A DNA stretch of 64,000 bases, taken from contig JAATFV010000247.1 in assembly GCA_015655015.1 (NCBI GenBank), positions 1 through 64,000 on the forward strand, given 5' to 3'. The first letter of the stretch is position 1. The number at the start of each line of letters is the position of its first letter. Positions 34,736 to 43,181 of this stretch are shown piece after piece. A program made the position numbers and the translations under genes. The DNA comes from Chitinophagales bacterium. Lineage in GTDB: Bacteria > Bacteroidota > Bacteroidia > Chitinophagales > Chitinophagaceae. The notes beneath the pieces are model-generated. The model saw nothing but the letters and a program-made list of their open reading frames with translations. It was not told where the DNA came from and searched no databases.

Positions 34736-34957
34736 TTAAAGTTTTATTTGTTTTACAGAAGCTACTTTAACGACAGCATCTCCCTCATCATGTCTTACAA
34801 TCTGTCCTTCTATTTCCCAGAACTTCATCAGACTGAAGTGGGCATCCTGCCCTTTCATCATATTGACAAAATTCAAAAAATCATGCTTGTTCGTATAACA
34901 ATGCACGGATTCGCCAATTTTCGGCATATCGTTCTGGAACCGGTAATATTTAGGCAT
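34736..34957 (-). CDS. Small protein of unknown function in the cargo cassette
   Basis: A 73-residue protein without signal or membrane segments. It lies 10 bp upstream of the HExxH gene and 18 bp after the DUF4123 gene, so it is part of the operon. The sequence has 'MPKIGESVHCYTNKHDFLNF' and a C-terminal 'DEGDAVVKVASVKQIKL'. No family is recognised. An immunity or linker role for the neighbouring cargo is possible by position only. Confidence 0.6.
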   Translation of the reverse strand: MPKYYRFQNDMPKIGESVHCYTNKHDFLNFVNMMKGQDAHFSLMKFWEIEGQIVRHDEGDAVVKVASVKQIKL

Positions 34958-34975
34958 ATGTTATAATTTAAATAA

Positions 34976-35479
34976 TTACACGGAATTGGTTTCCCCCATT
35001 CCAAATACTTCTTTGAAAGGTATGACCTGCTGTTTCAGGTATCCGTTCTCCTGCCAGTATCGAATCACCTCTTCCGGAGCCTTTCCCTCCACCATAAAAT
35101 ACTGTACAGGTCCGAAGAATTCCCGGACCTGGTCTCTATCGCAGGTGGGAAGAAATTTTTCAAGGACACGCGGATCAAAGAACCGGAAAAAATATTCCCT
35201 GCCGTCGATAGTCTGATAAATAAATTTTCTGAAATGAGCGGCGAGTAGATGGATATCCCCCGTGGCCTCGAACATGAGAGGAAATTGCAGGGAGACCTCC
35301 ATCTCATTACTAAGATTCTCTTTCAGCTTGTCATCGATCCGGAACAACCAGGGGGACACATCAATCAACGATTGATCCTTTGTACCCTTGAAGAGCGATT
35401 CATTTATCCCATAATACTTTTGCAGCAGCAGTAAGGTGTGCAATGAGTTCAGGGCCGTATCATAAATCAGGTATTTCAT
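34976..35479 (-). CDS. DUF4123 T6SS effector adaptor (Tap/TEC type)
   Basis: A 167-residue protein showing the DUF4123 layout: the start 'YLIYDTALNSLHTLLLL', a central 'HLLAAHFRKFIYQTIDGREY', then the signature 'FFRFFDPRVLEKFLPTCD' and 'FFGPVQYF'. DUF4123 proteins are chaperones that load particular effectors onto VgrG or PAAR. Its ATG overlaps the stop of the upstream hydrolase-like gene (ATGA), which marks that protein as its probable client. The HExxH protein just downstream is the alternative client. Confidence 0.88.
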   Translation of the reverse strand: MKYLIYDTALNSLHTLLLLQKYYGINESLFKGTKDQSLIDVSPWLFRIDDKLKENLSNEMEVSLQFPLMFEATGDIHLLAAHFRKFIYQTIDGREYFFRFFDPRVLEKFLPTCDRDQVREFFGPVQYFMVEGKAPEEVIRYWQENGYLKQQVIPFKEVFGMGETNSV

Positions 35480-37425
35480 ACAGGTAATGGTTGTGCCGGC
35501 ATTACATTATCCTTTTGTTTGCTTCCGGCCGTCTTGTACTCATTTTTCCCGGTAACCGCAAATTGATTATCTTTCCCCACCGATCGCTCGTAATCCACGT
35601 ACGTCGTCGCCTGATCCAGGCAAAACCAAACAGCGTCCGGCATTGTACTACATACCACATTGTGGGAATTGAATATGAAGTACTGCGAATCAGCGTCCAT
35701 ACCAAAATTATTTTTGGCAAAAAAACCCTTGATCCGGCTGAGTTCCTGGTTATTCTTTGCAATAGAATCCTCCAATTCGGGAGGGTAACTGACATTCAGG
35801 GATTTTAACGGTCCTGCGGGCAAGTCCGTCAGCTTATTAGTGGTGATGTCTTTTGAAAGCGATTCAAAATTGACAAAGCTGTCCATCAGGGTAAGAAGCT
35901 CCTTATACACCTGTTCCTTTGAGAGCAGCATGGGTCGGGCCATTAAATAAATAGCTTCTGCCAGCGCTATTTTCTGATCGTCTGCAAAAGATTTTATATC
36001 GCTGCCATTTTCTGCGGCTTGCGCTATTAAGTTCTTAGCCTGTGACACATAGGCCTTGGCCATATCAGGCTGGAGATCCTGGATCTTTTTACTGAACTTC
36101 GGATAATAGGGATCTGACCGTGAGAGATCGGCATCGGATATATCAGCGGCAGCGTAGACCGTTGTAACGCCGGCATTGGTGATGATCTGCTGAGCAAGAT
36201 CCGCGCCTGTTTTCGATTGGTATTTAATAAGGCCCATTGACTGAGTGATATGATCGATCAGAGGGCACAGGCAATTCAGGACTCCGGCAAGATCCTGCGG
36301 GGTCATGCTGACATCAACATGTTTAACCTGGTCGAGCGCCGAATCACCCAGATCGCTGAAAAATTTATCCAGCCTTTTTTTACATTGTCCGGGTATTTCA
36401 CCAAGTCCATCCATCATTTTTCCAAAATCGGGCAGATCTCCCAGTTTTACAAAAGCGGCGGTGTCGGTGCTGATCTTTTTTATAAAACCTATAATATCAT
36501 CGATCATCCCGGTAATTTCGGATTTGACCTTATCAAACTTATCAACGAAGTTCTGACTAATGCCATGGATCTCTACTCCTCCCAGTACCAGAGCGAGTAT
36601 CGTGATGACCCTGAGCTTCACTTTTCCAACAGCCAGTGACACGGTATTCTTATTGGAGTCCTTTATCATCTGAACCAGCGTATCATTAGGTTCGAAATAA
36701 TTGACAGCATGCTGGGTCAGATCAAAGTCGCTGCCAAAAGAGAAAACCTGTCCTTCACCTTTAAAGGTATCCGTATTTAATATATGAACACTTTTATAAA
36801 GTGAGGCGCCTATATAGACGACCGACTTTACACACCACCTTTCAGATCTGAATGTGGCATCGTTCGATAAAAGATCGGTACATTCATTAATTACATTGGC
36901 GCCTTGTCCGATCCCGACAAAATGGATCCAGACCTTATATTCCTTCCAGCCGGCAATGTCGGCATTCACCTTTTTGAAAAGTTTCTCCCCATCGGCTTTT
37001 CTCCCGTCTGCGTCTGTAGAGCTGAATTCGAATGTATCGGTCTTACTATTTGAATTCATTTCCCGGAGAGCAGATCCGATCTGGCTGAATTTTGAATCCC
37101 AATCGGAATAATCGTAGGTATAGTCTTTTTCGGAAGGGCTGTCTGTTTTCTTCTCTTTGATGAACATTTCTAACCCAGGAATATTGGATATAGCGTTTTC
37201 CGCACCGTCTACCGCACCCTCTACTGCTCCTGTGACACTCTTAACCATGCCTTCTGCCGCTGACATAGTATCCAACTCAGCCTGCGCCCTCTGTGCAGGT
37301 TTAAACCGGACCAGAACGACCAGCTGCCTGACCTCCTTATTTTGAAACGTACTATCAGCCTGCGCGCCTGCGGGTTTACCGGCGCCCCCCATTCCTGCTG
37401 CCTGCTGTGACGTTACGAGGCCCAT
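35476..37425 (-). CDS. Putative T6SS cargo with degenerate alpha/beta-hydrolase-like region
   Basis: The ATG at 37425 gives 649 residues (a TTG three codons upstream is less likely). Residues about 35-300 look like an alpha/beta-hydrolase fold: a first strand 'QLVVLVRFKP', then 'VWIHFVGIGQGANVINE' where lipases have G-x-S-x-G, then 'VKSVVYIGASLYKS' and 'GQVFSFGSDFDLTQHAVNYF'. The nucleophile position is Gly (G-I-G-Q-G; codon GGA). A hydrophobic stretch (about 275-295, 'VKLRVITILALVLGGVEI') and a long helical C-terminal half follow. Genes for PAAR with a beta-sandwich extension upstream and DUF4123 downstream suggest that it is delivered by the T6SS. Without the serine it may act non-enzymatically or by another residue. 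The fold assignment is tentative. Confidence 0.65.
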   Translation of the reverse strand: MGLVTSQQAAGMGGAGKPAGAQADSTFQNKEVRQLVVLVRFKPAQRAQAELDTMSAAEGMVKSVTGAVEGAVDGAENAISNIPGLEMFIKEKKTDSPSEKDYTYDYSDWDSKFSQIGSALREMNSNSKTDTFEFSSTDADGRKADGEKLFKKVNADIAGWKEYKVWIHFVGIGQGANVINECTDLLSNDATFRSERWCVKSVVYIGASLYKSVHILNTDTFKGEGQVFSFGSDFDLTQHAVNYFEPNDTLVQMIKDSNKNTVSLAVGKVKLRVITILALVLGGVEIHGISQNFVDKFDKVKSEITGMIDDIIGFIKKISTDTAAFVKLGDLPDFGKMMDGLGEIPGQCKKRLDKFFSDLGDSALDQVKHVDVSMTPQDLAGVLNCLCPLIDHITQSMGLIKYQSKTGADLAQQIITNAGVTTVYAAADISDADLSRSDPYYPKFSKKIQDLQPDMAKAYVSQAKNLIAQAAENGSDIKSFADDQKIALAEAIYLMARPMLLSKEQVYKELLTLMDSFVNFESLSKDITTNKLTDLPAGPLKSLNVSYPPELEDSIAKNNQELSRIKGFFAKNNFGMDADSQYFIFNSHNVVCSTMPDAVWFCLDQATTYVDYERSVGKDNQFAVTGKNEYKTAGSKQKDNVMPAQPLPV

Positions 37426-37437
37426 AACATACAAAAA

Positions 37438-38106
37438 TTACGTGTTAAAAAAGGTTACCCTGCAATCAGCAGGTGTAACTCCTGATATATTTTGTGTTTT
37501 TCCGCTGCTGTCTGTTTTCCCTTTATACTTTTTCCCGTCAGTAGTTTCAATTTCATAGTCGGCATCTTTTACGGGTTTCTCCGCATCGTCTACCAATGTA
37601 AATTGAGCTTTCAGGTCTTTTTCCTCAGTCCTGGGCGCCAGGCCGTCTCCGGCGGCAGCGGCATCCGTCAATGCCTGCTGATTCAGAAAACTCTTCATGG
37701 CAGGAGCCTTCAATTGACTCATGACAGCCTGTCGGCCGGTTTTACTCAGGCTGCTGCCTGCTGCTGCTCCACCTGCGCTGCCCGGCCCTGCAGAGGCCGA
37801 AGAAGTCTCTCCGATCAGCACCGTCGGGCATCCGAGAATGACAGCTCCGCCATGCGCACACTGATCTCCCATCCTGGCAGCTGGTTTGCCGCCGATCATT
37901 ACTCCGGTGGACCCCAAAAGAATCGTATCCGGCGGCCCTACACATACACACATGTCCCCCATCACCGCAGCCGGCATACCTCCGATCAATACTGTAGGGC
38001 ATCCCGGTCCGGTAATAGGCCCGCCAACATGCGGAATAGGCGGAAGTCCCGGTGTCACCATCGGGCACATGTGCATATCGGTCAGGCGGGCAGCAGGCTT
38101 TCCCAT
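37438..38106 (-). CDS. PAAR spike-tip protein with C-terminal transthyretin-like extension
   Basis: A 222-residue protein. Residues 1-105 are a PAAR domain with repeated 'GCPTVLIG' and 'PAARMGDQC.H' elements, containing the Cys/His residues that bind zinc at the tip of VgrG. A Gly/Ala/Ser linker follows. Residues about 165-222 ('AQFTLVDDAEKPVKDADYEI', '...DSSGKTQNISGV') form a small carboxypeptidase-regulatory or transthyretin-like beta sandwich. Such extensions on VgrG or PAAR proteins recruit effectors, and the gene is only 12 bp upstream of the hydrolase-like cargo. Confidence 0.9.
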   Translation of the reverse strand: MGKPAARLTDMHMCPMVTPGLPPIPHVGGPITGPGCPTVLIGGMPAAVMGDMCVCVGPPDTILLGSTGVMIGGKPAARMGDQCAHGGAVILGCPTVLIGETSSASAGPGSAGGAAAGSSLSKTGRQAVMSQLKAPAMKSFLNQQALTDAAAAGDGLAPRTEEKDLKAQFTLVDDAEKPVKDADYEIETTDGKKYKGKTDSSGKTQNISGVTPADCRVTFFNT

Positions 38107-38175
38107 AACCCTGGCTATTTAAGATTTGAAATTAAATGCATATATTAAGATCAACGATTGCCATAAATTATAATT

Positions 38176-39999
38176 TTAATTCAATGTGATCATCGCTCCC
38201 TTCACGGCTACCATGGCTGAAGAACCAATGGAAACCTGCGCATTTCCATTAATATCTACCTTGGTGTCGGCGCTGACAGAGGTCTTCATTCCCTTCACAT
38301 TCACTTCCGTACTGCCGCTCACATTCGCCTTCATTCCCTTCATATCTGCCTGATTTTGTTTTCCGTCCGCCTTAAAAGTAGCCTGCCCGCTCGTCATCTC
38401 CGCCTTCTCGGTAGCCGTCGTAGTGATCTGTTTCCCGGTAATATTGATCGTTCCATCTTTTTTCATTTCGATCTTTGCATCGCCACAGGTAAGAGTAATA
38501 CTGTCACTGGCTGTGATCTTGACATTCCCGCTGCCGTCTATCATCATATCATTCCCTTTGGCGTCGGCCACATGTACACTCCCCTCCTTGTCATTCATGA
38601 CGATCAGGTTCCCACTCCGCGTCTGTATGGCCTTTACGTCATTTTGATCGTTACTGAAATCGGTTTTTGCCTGCCCATGATATACCGTTCCGATAACATA
38701 GGGCTTGACAGGACTGTCCCCTTCAAAGCCTACGATCACTTCCTCCCCTACTTCCGGGATAAAAAACATACCCTTACCGTTACCACCATGCGGGCTGGTA
38801 ACCCGTAGCCACGGGGACTTTTCACCATCCCCCATCCAATGGAATTTCACCCGTACCCTGCCAAGGCCCTTTTGATCATGGTTATCGGTTACGAGGGCGC
38901 TCTGCGTCTCACAACGCGGTTCGGTATATTGTGTAACAGGAGGCATTTTTACGGAAGCCGGTATGGCGACAAAATCATTGGAGTAATTACCCTGCCCGTC
39001 GCAGTAATGATTCACGCCGATCAACGTATAGTCGCCATACATTTCATTGGACCCGCTGAATACATTCGTACCCTGAATGTTGACAGATCCGCCCAACTGT
39101 ATCCCCGGGTGATCGCTGCTGCCATTGAAACGTACCATATTGCTGCTTTGCATGGCGGCCCGGGCATTGACGAAATCATCCAGTTGTTTCTTATTGGTAA
39201 GAAAATTGTTATGCCATTGCTTGGGCTGCATGCCATAGAACTGCTGGCTCTTCTGCAAGGCAAGCTTCCCGATATCGTTCAACCCCGCTTTATCGGCCGT
39301 ACCGCCAGGCTGACCGACATATACCTGGGTATTCATGTAGTCATAGGACATCATCTGAAAATTGGCGGGTCTTACCTGTAATGCCATATTGAAACTATGC
39401 AGATCACTTCCATAAGTCAATTTTTCCTTGTTGCCCTGCGGTGATCCCAACATCAATTTTTGCCCGTCATAATACAGCCATTCTCCATAAGTAGCACCCA
39501 GACGGGAAAGGAATTGCCACGCCGACTCCTTATATTGAACCACATAGGAAAGGGTCTCTCCATAAGTTGGCGCTACCTTGGGCTGCAATAAATTTTGTGG
39601 AAAGGGTTGTAAAGTGTCCTGCGCGACATTTTTTACCGATTTCTTTTCCCATGTCCTGCAATGAGCGCCGTTATCGAGCAGGATCGTGGGACTATACCCG
39701 CTGATGATAACATCTCCCGTATGACCGCTATGCCTGGCTGCCTCTACCTGTGTAATGACCCCGGCAAATTTCATTTGTCCCTTGCTGGGGAGCACCGCAT
39801 CAATCTGGATATTGATCTTTCCGCCGATCATATTCCTGGAATTATTAAGGATATTCCCTGAAGTCCCGTCAATCGCTTCTGTCGGGCATACCAGCCGGAA
39901 GGCATGGTGCTCAAATATACTTTGCGTCAGCGAAAAAGAGCTGAATTGCTTAATGCTCTTCCCGTTTATATCGATTCCAACATCTACGAATTGTGCCAT
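38176..39999 (-). CDS. vgrG: T6SS spike protein VgrG (TssI)
   Basis: A 607-residue protein with the gp27-like N-terminus, the phage baseplate V / gp5 OB-fold part ('VRVKFHWMGDGEKSPWLRV', 'GMFFIPEVGEEVIVGFEGD') and the C-terminal beta-helix with short repeats ('TEVNVKGMKTSVSADTKVDI'). It ends without an extra effector domain, so cargo must attach through PAAR or adaptors. It is followed by PAAR, hydrolase-like cargo and DUF4123. Confidence 0.95.
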   Translation of the reverse strand: MAQFVDVGIDINGKSIKQFSSFSLTQSIFEHHAFRLVCPTEAIDGTSGNILNNSRNMIGGKINIQIDAVLPSKGQMKFAGVITQVEAARHSGHTGDVIISGYSPTILLDNGAHCRTWEKKSVKNVAQDTLQPFPQNLLQPKVAPTYGETLSYVVQYKESAWQFLSRLGATYGEWLYYDGQKLMLGSPQGNKEKLTYGSDLHSFNMALQVRPANFQMMSYDYMNTQVYVGQPGGTADKAGLNDIGKLALQKSQQFYGMQPKQWHNNFLTNKKQLDDFVNARAAMQSSNMVRFNGSSDHPGIQLGGSVNIQGTNVFSGSNEMYGDYTLIGVNHYCDGQGNYSNDFVAIPASVKMPPVTQYTEPRCETQSALVTDNHDQKGLGRVRVKFHWMGDGEKSPWLRVTSPHGGNGKGMFFIPEVGEEVIVGFEGDSPVKPYVIGTVYHGQAKTDFSNDQNDVKAIQTRSGNLIVMNDKEGSVHVADAKGNDMMIDGSGNVKITASDSITLTCGDAKIEMKKDGTINITGKQITTTATEKAEMTSGQATFKADGKQNQADMKGMKANVSGSTEVNVKGMKTSVSADTKVDINGNAQVSIGSSAMVAVKGAMITLN

Positions 40000-40055
40000 A
40001 AAAAAGAGATTGTCTTTTATGGTGAAAAAAAGGAACCTGTTTCCTGAAGTTATTA

Positions 40056-40445
40056 TTACTGCGGCCAGTTATTTTTAAATTCCGAATCATTTAATTTTAA
40101 TTCGCGGGAACTTATGGTCAACTGTATACGCATAGGATTTTCTCCTACGTGATCAAAAGTCTCATAATAATCTACACAATGCGCATCGGTGAACTCCAGG
40201 GTCTTTAATTTACTCTTCGTATCCCTGCGATAGAATGTGATCACCCCGTTCTTGGTCTGGGTAGGACTGATCATCCAATCAAAAAGATCCGTACTGCCGG
40301 TACTCTCTACCAGCAGGTCTATCGTTCCTCCTTTCGGGATGGCCGTCGGCTTACCAGTTGCATCTGTACCCTGTGAGAACCTGAACCCGCAATGCAGCAC
40401 ATTCATTTCTTCACCGTCCAGCTTTAATTTGGCAATGAATGACAT
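40056..40445 (-). CDS. tssD: T6SS tube protein TssD (Hcp-like), copy 2
   Basis: A 129-residue Bacteroidota-type Hcp homologue. It has 'MSFIAKLKLDGEEMNVLHC', 'GGTIDLLVESTG' and the C-terminal 'RIQLTISSRELKLND'. It has the same length as copy 1 at 40536 and the same ending pattern ('NNWPQ' versus 'NEWVQ'), but most interior residues differ, so it is an old paralogue rather than a recent duplicate. It is located between copy 1 and vgrG. Confidence 0.92.
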   Translation of the reverse strand: MSFIAKLKLDGEEMNVLHCGFRFSQGTDATGKPTAIPKGGTIDLLVESTGSTDLFDWMISPTQTKNGVITFYRRDTKSKLKTLEFTDAHCVDYYETFDHVGENPMRIQLTISSRELKLNDSEFKNNWPQ

Positions 40446-40535
40446 AGTATATAATTAATGGATTGACCTTCCGCGGTTACCCGAAATAGTAAAAACGGAT
40501 GGCGTTCTTCCACCCGTTTTAAAGATATTTACAGC

Positions 40536-40925
40536 CTACTGTACCCATTCATTGGCATGTTTGCCGCTGCCGAGGCTAACTTCCTTTGCACTAAGGGTAA
40601 ATGATTCCGTTATGGGGTTGCTGCCAGTGCTGTCAAAGTTCTCTTCATAATCCACCATATAAGCTTCTTTAAAGCCTAATTCCTTCAGGGTCGCATCCGT
40701 ATCACGTTTAATAAAAACGACAGACCCATCCTTTCTTTCAAAATTATTGCACATCCATTCGAAGAAAGTCGTATCCCCCGTCGCTTCGACAGTGATGCTG
40801 ATCTTACCACCGCGGGTAACAGAAGAAGGACGTCCGGTCGCATCAGTTTCCTGTTTCAGGGCATAATGGCAAGTGAGCACGTTCAACTCTTTTCCAGCCA
40901 CTTTTAATTTTGCTTTGAAAGACAT
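40536..40925 (-). CDS. tssD: T6SS tube protein TssD (Hcp-like), copy 1
   Basis: A 129-residue tube protein with 'MSFKAKLKVAGKELNVLTC', 'GGKISITVEATGD' and 'ESFTLSAKEVSLGSG'. TssD rings stack into the inner tube expelled by sheath contraction. A 169-bp gap precedes it (tssC side), long compared with the rest of the operon. It includes a run of eight T residues on the coding strand, so attenuation or a separate start is possible, but no clear promoter was seen. Confidence 0.93.
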   Translation of the reverse strand: MSFKAKLKVAGKELNVLTCHYALKQETDATGRPSSVTRGGKISITVEATGDTTFFEWMCNNFERKDGSVVFIKRDTDATLKELGFKEAYMVDYEENFDSTGSNPITESFTLSAKEVSLGSGKHANEWVQ

Positions 40926-41094
40926 AAAAAAGGTTTTAAAAATGAAACAATTGGTATTAAAAAAATCGAATAAAACTTACATTTCAAGCATAGCTGTCCA
41001 GGGTCGAAATTTTGCCATTTTCAGGCAACACCTCAACAAAGATTACTGTGTAGAGCTCTCTCAGAGAAAAAAAACGGAGGGAAACCGAATTTAC

Positions 41095-42477
41095 CTATTT
41101 ATCCTGCGCATATTCGGAAGCCCATTCATTCCCATCATCTCCCTTCTGACCTTCCAGCTTTACCAGGAATGTCTTCGCCGGGAAATAGGGCTTCAGGTGT
41201 ATATCCAGATAAATTTTGTCCTTTTGTACAGGATCCTGTTCAAATCTTCTGATGGTAAAATTCTCGATCAATTTATTGGGACCGGTAATGCTATCCAGGA
41301 ACTTCACGATCTGGCCATTCAATTCCTTCCGGGTATTTGCGGAGAAGTTTTCGAAAGCCCTGCGGTTCAGGAAATCCATCATTACTTTGGCCACATAGTC
41401 GAATACCCTCACGACCGAATAGGTCTGTAATCCCAGGTTGTCGCCATTGAACAATGTTTTGGCGGAGAATGCCATCACTTTACCATATTCTTTCACCATC
41501 GGCACCAGGCCTAATTTTTCCAGGCTGGCAATCTCACTTTTTTTGAGATCGAAGCGTACGCCGTCGGTCTCATTCATTCCGCCATGTTTCTTTCCCGCAG
41601 TCACCTGTGACATCAGGGTATTATAGATCTTGCCGGCCAATGCAGATGCCGGAGGAACATAAAGGTCTTCCTCTTCCCCGACTTCGTCGAACTTCCCTCT
41701 TCCTACCAGCCAGTTGCAGGACATGATCACATTGCTCCGGTAGTTATCCCCCCCGGTGAGATTAGCTGCCTCGAACAATTCCATGACATCATCCGGAGCT
41801 TCGAGATCCTCGAAATCGGTCACCAGCATAGCCTTATTCTCATACGCGATCCTGGCCCATTTCTCCACGACTTTATTCGAGCCAAGGTATCCCGGCAATA
41901 CGACCAATCCATAGTTGCTGCGCATGTCCAGGCGGTCATAATTATCAACCAGCTCGGCCTGGATGGCATCGATGAAACGGGTATTATCCAGGTCTTTCAG
42001 CTGATCCGGTTCCACATTGATAATAGATACATTCTTTACTTTCGTACTTTCTGTATTTTTATAGAACAAGGCTACCGACCGGTACGAGCGTTCCAGCTCT
42101 TTCGTATTTTCAACGGCGGCCTTAAGATTTTTTTTCAGCACCTGGTCCGCCAGATCGGATTTTTCCTGACAGGTCTCTATCATATCAGCCAGGTCATCGG
42201 AACTGTTCAGGATTTCGCTCCACCATTGCAGCGTTTTTTTAAGTGATTCTCTTTCTGCCTTTTTAACCGACTCTTCGAGAAAGATCTTTTTGCGGGCCTT
42301 TCTTTCAGGATTGATATTTTGTATGCCGTCGATAGTAGATTCCAGAAGATCGAAGCCACCGAACTTTTCCAGCTTTTTCAGGCCTGCTTCCAGCACCTCC
42401 GCCGGCTTGTCAATGCTCTTAACAGCTTCCAGCACCCTGCTTTGTATTTCGGCAGCTTTTAATGGTTCCTGCGCCAT
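41095..42477 (-). CDS. tssC: T6SS contractile sheath large subunit TssC
   Basis: A 460-residue protein whose core matches TssC: 'NVSIINVEPDQLKDLD', 'YGLVVLPGYLGSN', 'RSNVIMSCNWLVGRG', and the C-terminal 'DGNEWASEYAQDK'. In Bacteroidota this protein is often labelled DUF5458. It forms the contractile sheath with TssB, encoded 53 bp upstream. Confidence 0.92.
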   Translation of the reverse strand: MAQEPLKAAEIQSRVLEAVKSIDKPAEVLEAGLKKLEKFGGFDLLESTIDGIQNINPERKARKKIFLEESVKKAERESLKKTLQWWSEILNSSDDLADMIETCQEKSDLADQVLKKNLKAAVENTKELERSYRSVALFYKNTESTKVKNVSIINVEPDQLKDLDNTRFIDAIQAELVDNYDRLDMRSNYGLVVLPGYLGSNKVVEKWARIAYENKAMLVTDFEDLEAPDDVMELFEAANLTGGDNYRSNVIMSCNWLVGRGKFDEVGEEEDLYVPPASALAGKIYNTLMSQVTAGKKHGGMNETDGVRFDLKKSEIASLEKLGLVPMVKEYGKVMAFSAKTLFNGDNLGLQTYSVVRVFDYVAKVMMDFLNRRAFENFSANTRKELNGQIVKFLDSITGPNKLIENFTIRRFEQDPVQKDKIYLDIHLKPYFPAKTFLVKLEGQKGDDGNEWASEYAQDK

Positions 42478-42530
42478 AGGGATAATAATTATTTTATTTA
42501 AAGAAAATGAATGTTGTTGATAAGCCGGTC

Positions 42531-42983
42531 TTACTTTGCTTCTTCCAGCTCTTTTATCAGCGCGTGTAACGAATTGATCAGTCCCTGTTTGGAATCGCCG
42601 TCGCTCAAAGCCTGCTTGAGCAGCTTATTAGTCTTCAGCTGCTTGATTATTTTCTGGTACTGCTCTTTTTTCAAGGTCAGCTCTTCCAGGAAGCTGCTTT
42701 GTGCAGTGATGCCTTTTACTCCGAAATCACCTAATGTCCGGAAATGCAGCGTTTCCTTTTTACCGGCGCCTTCTTCCGTTTCAAAATCCATTTCGATCTT
42801 AGGCTTGAAGTGTCCGAAAACATCTTCAACGGTAGTCAGCCCTTCTACAATTTCCGGCTTTACGGGAGTATTCGCCGTTAATTTTTCAGCCAGCAGGACA
42901 CGGTTCTGAGGAATGTCGGCGAAGGCTTCGAAAGCTTCTGTTTCCGCTACTGTACCACCAATGGTATATTTTTCAACAGCCAT
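42531..42983 (-). CDS. tssB: T6SS contractile sheath small subunit TssB
   Basis: A 150-residue protein with the N-terminal beta part ('NRVLLAEKLTANTPVKPEIV'), 'FGHFKPKIEMDFETEEG' and 'LHFRTLGDFGVKGI', and a C-terminal helical tail rich in Lys and Glu. Size and adjacency to tssC confirm the sheath role. A 198-bp gap separates it from clpV upstream; it is one of the larger gaps in the operon and could carry a promoter. Confidence 0.93.
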   Translation of the reverse strand: MAVEKYTIGGTVAETEAFEAFADIPQNRVLLAEKLTANTPVKPEIVEGLTTVEDVFGHFKPKIEMDFETEEGAGKKETLHFRTLGDFGVKGITAQSSFLEELTLKKEQYQKIIKQLKTNKLLKQALSDGDSKQGLINSLHALIKELEEAK

Positions 42984-43181
42984 ATTTTTGCTTTGTTTTA
43001 GTGAATGGGAAGGGTATGGACTTGCGACAGGTTTATCAGAGTAGGAGAAGGTTTCAGGAATTACAGTGATTTAAACAACGATTTAAAAATATAACCTTTT
43101 TATGGTAATTCTAAATATCGGGGCAGAAATCAGTGAGAAATACCATGTTCGTGGTATGTCTTCTACCCATTTCCCCCAGCT

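Noticed and set aside
40926-41094. A promoter for tssD at TAATCTTTG (minus strand, about 41045-41037).
   Set aside because: The spacing within the box is one base longer than TAnnTTTG and no -33 element is present, so it was not listed.
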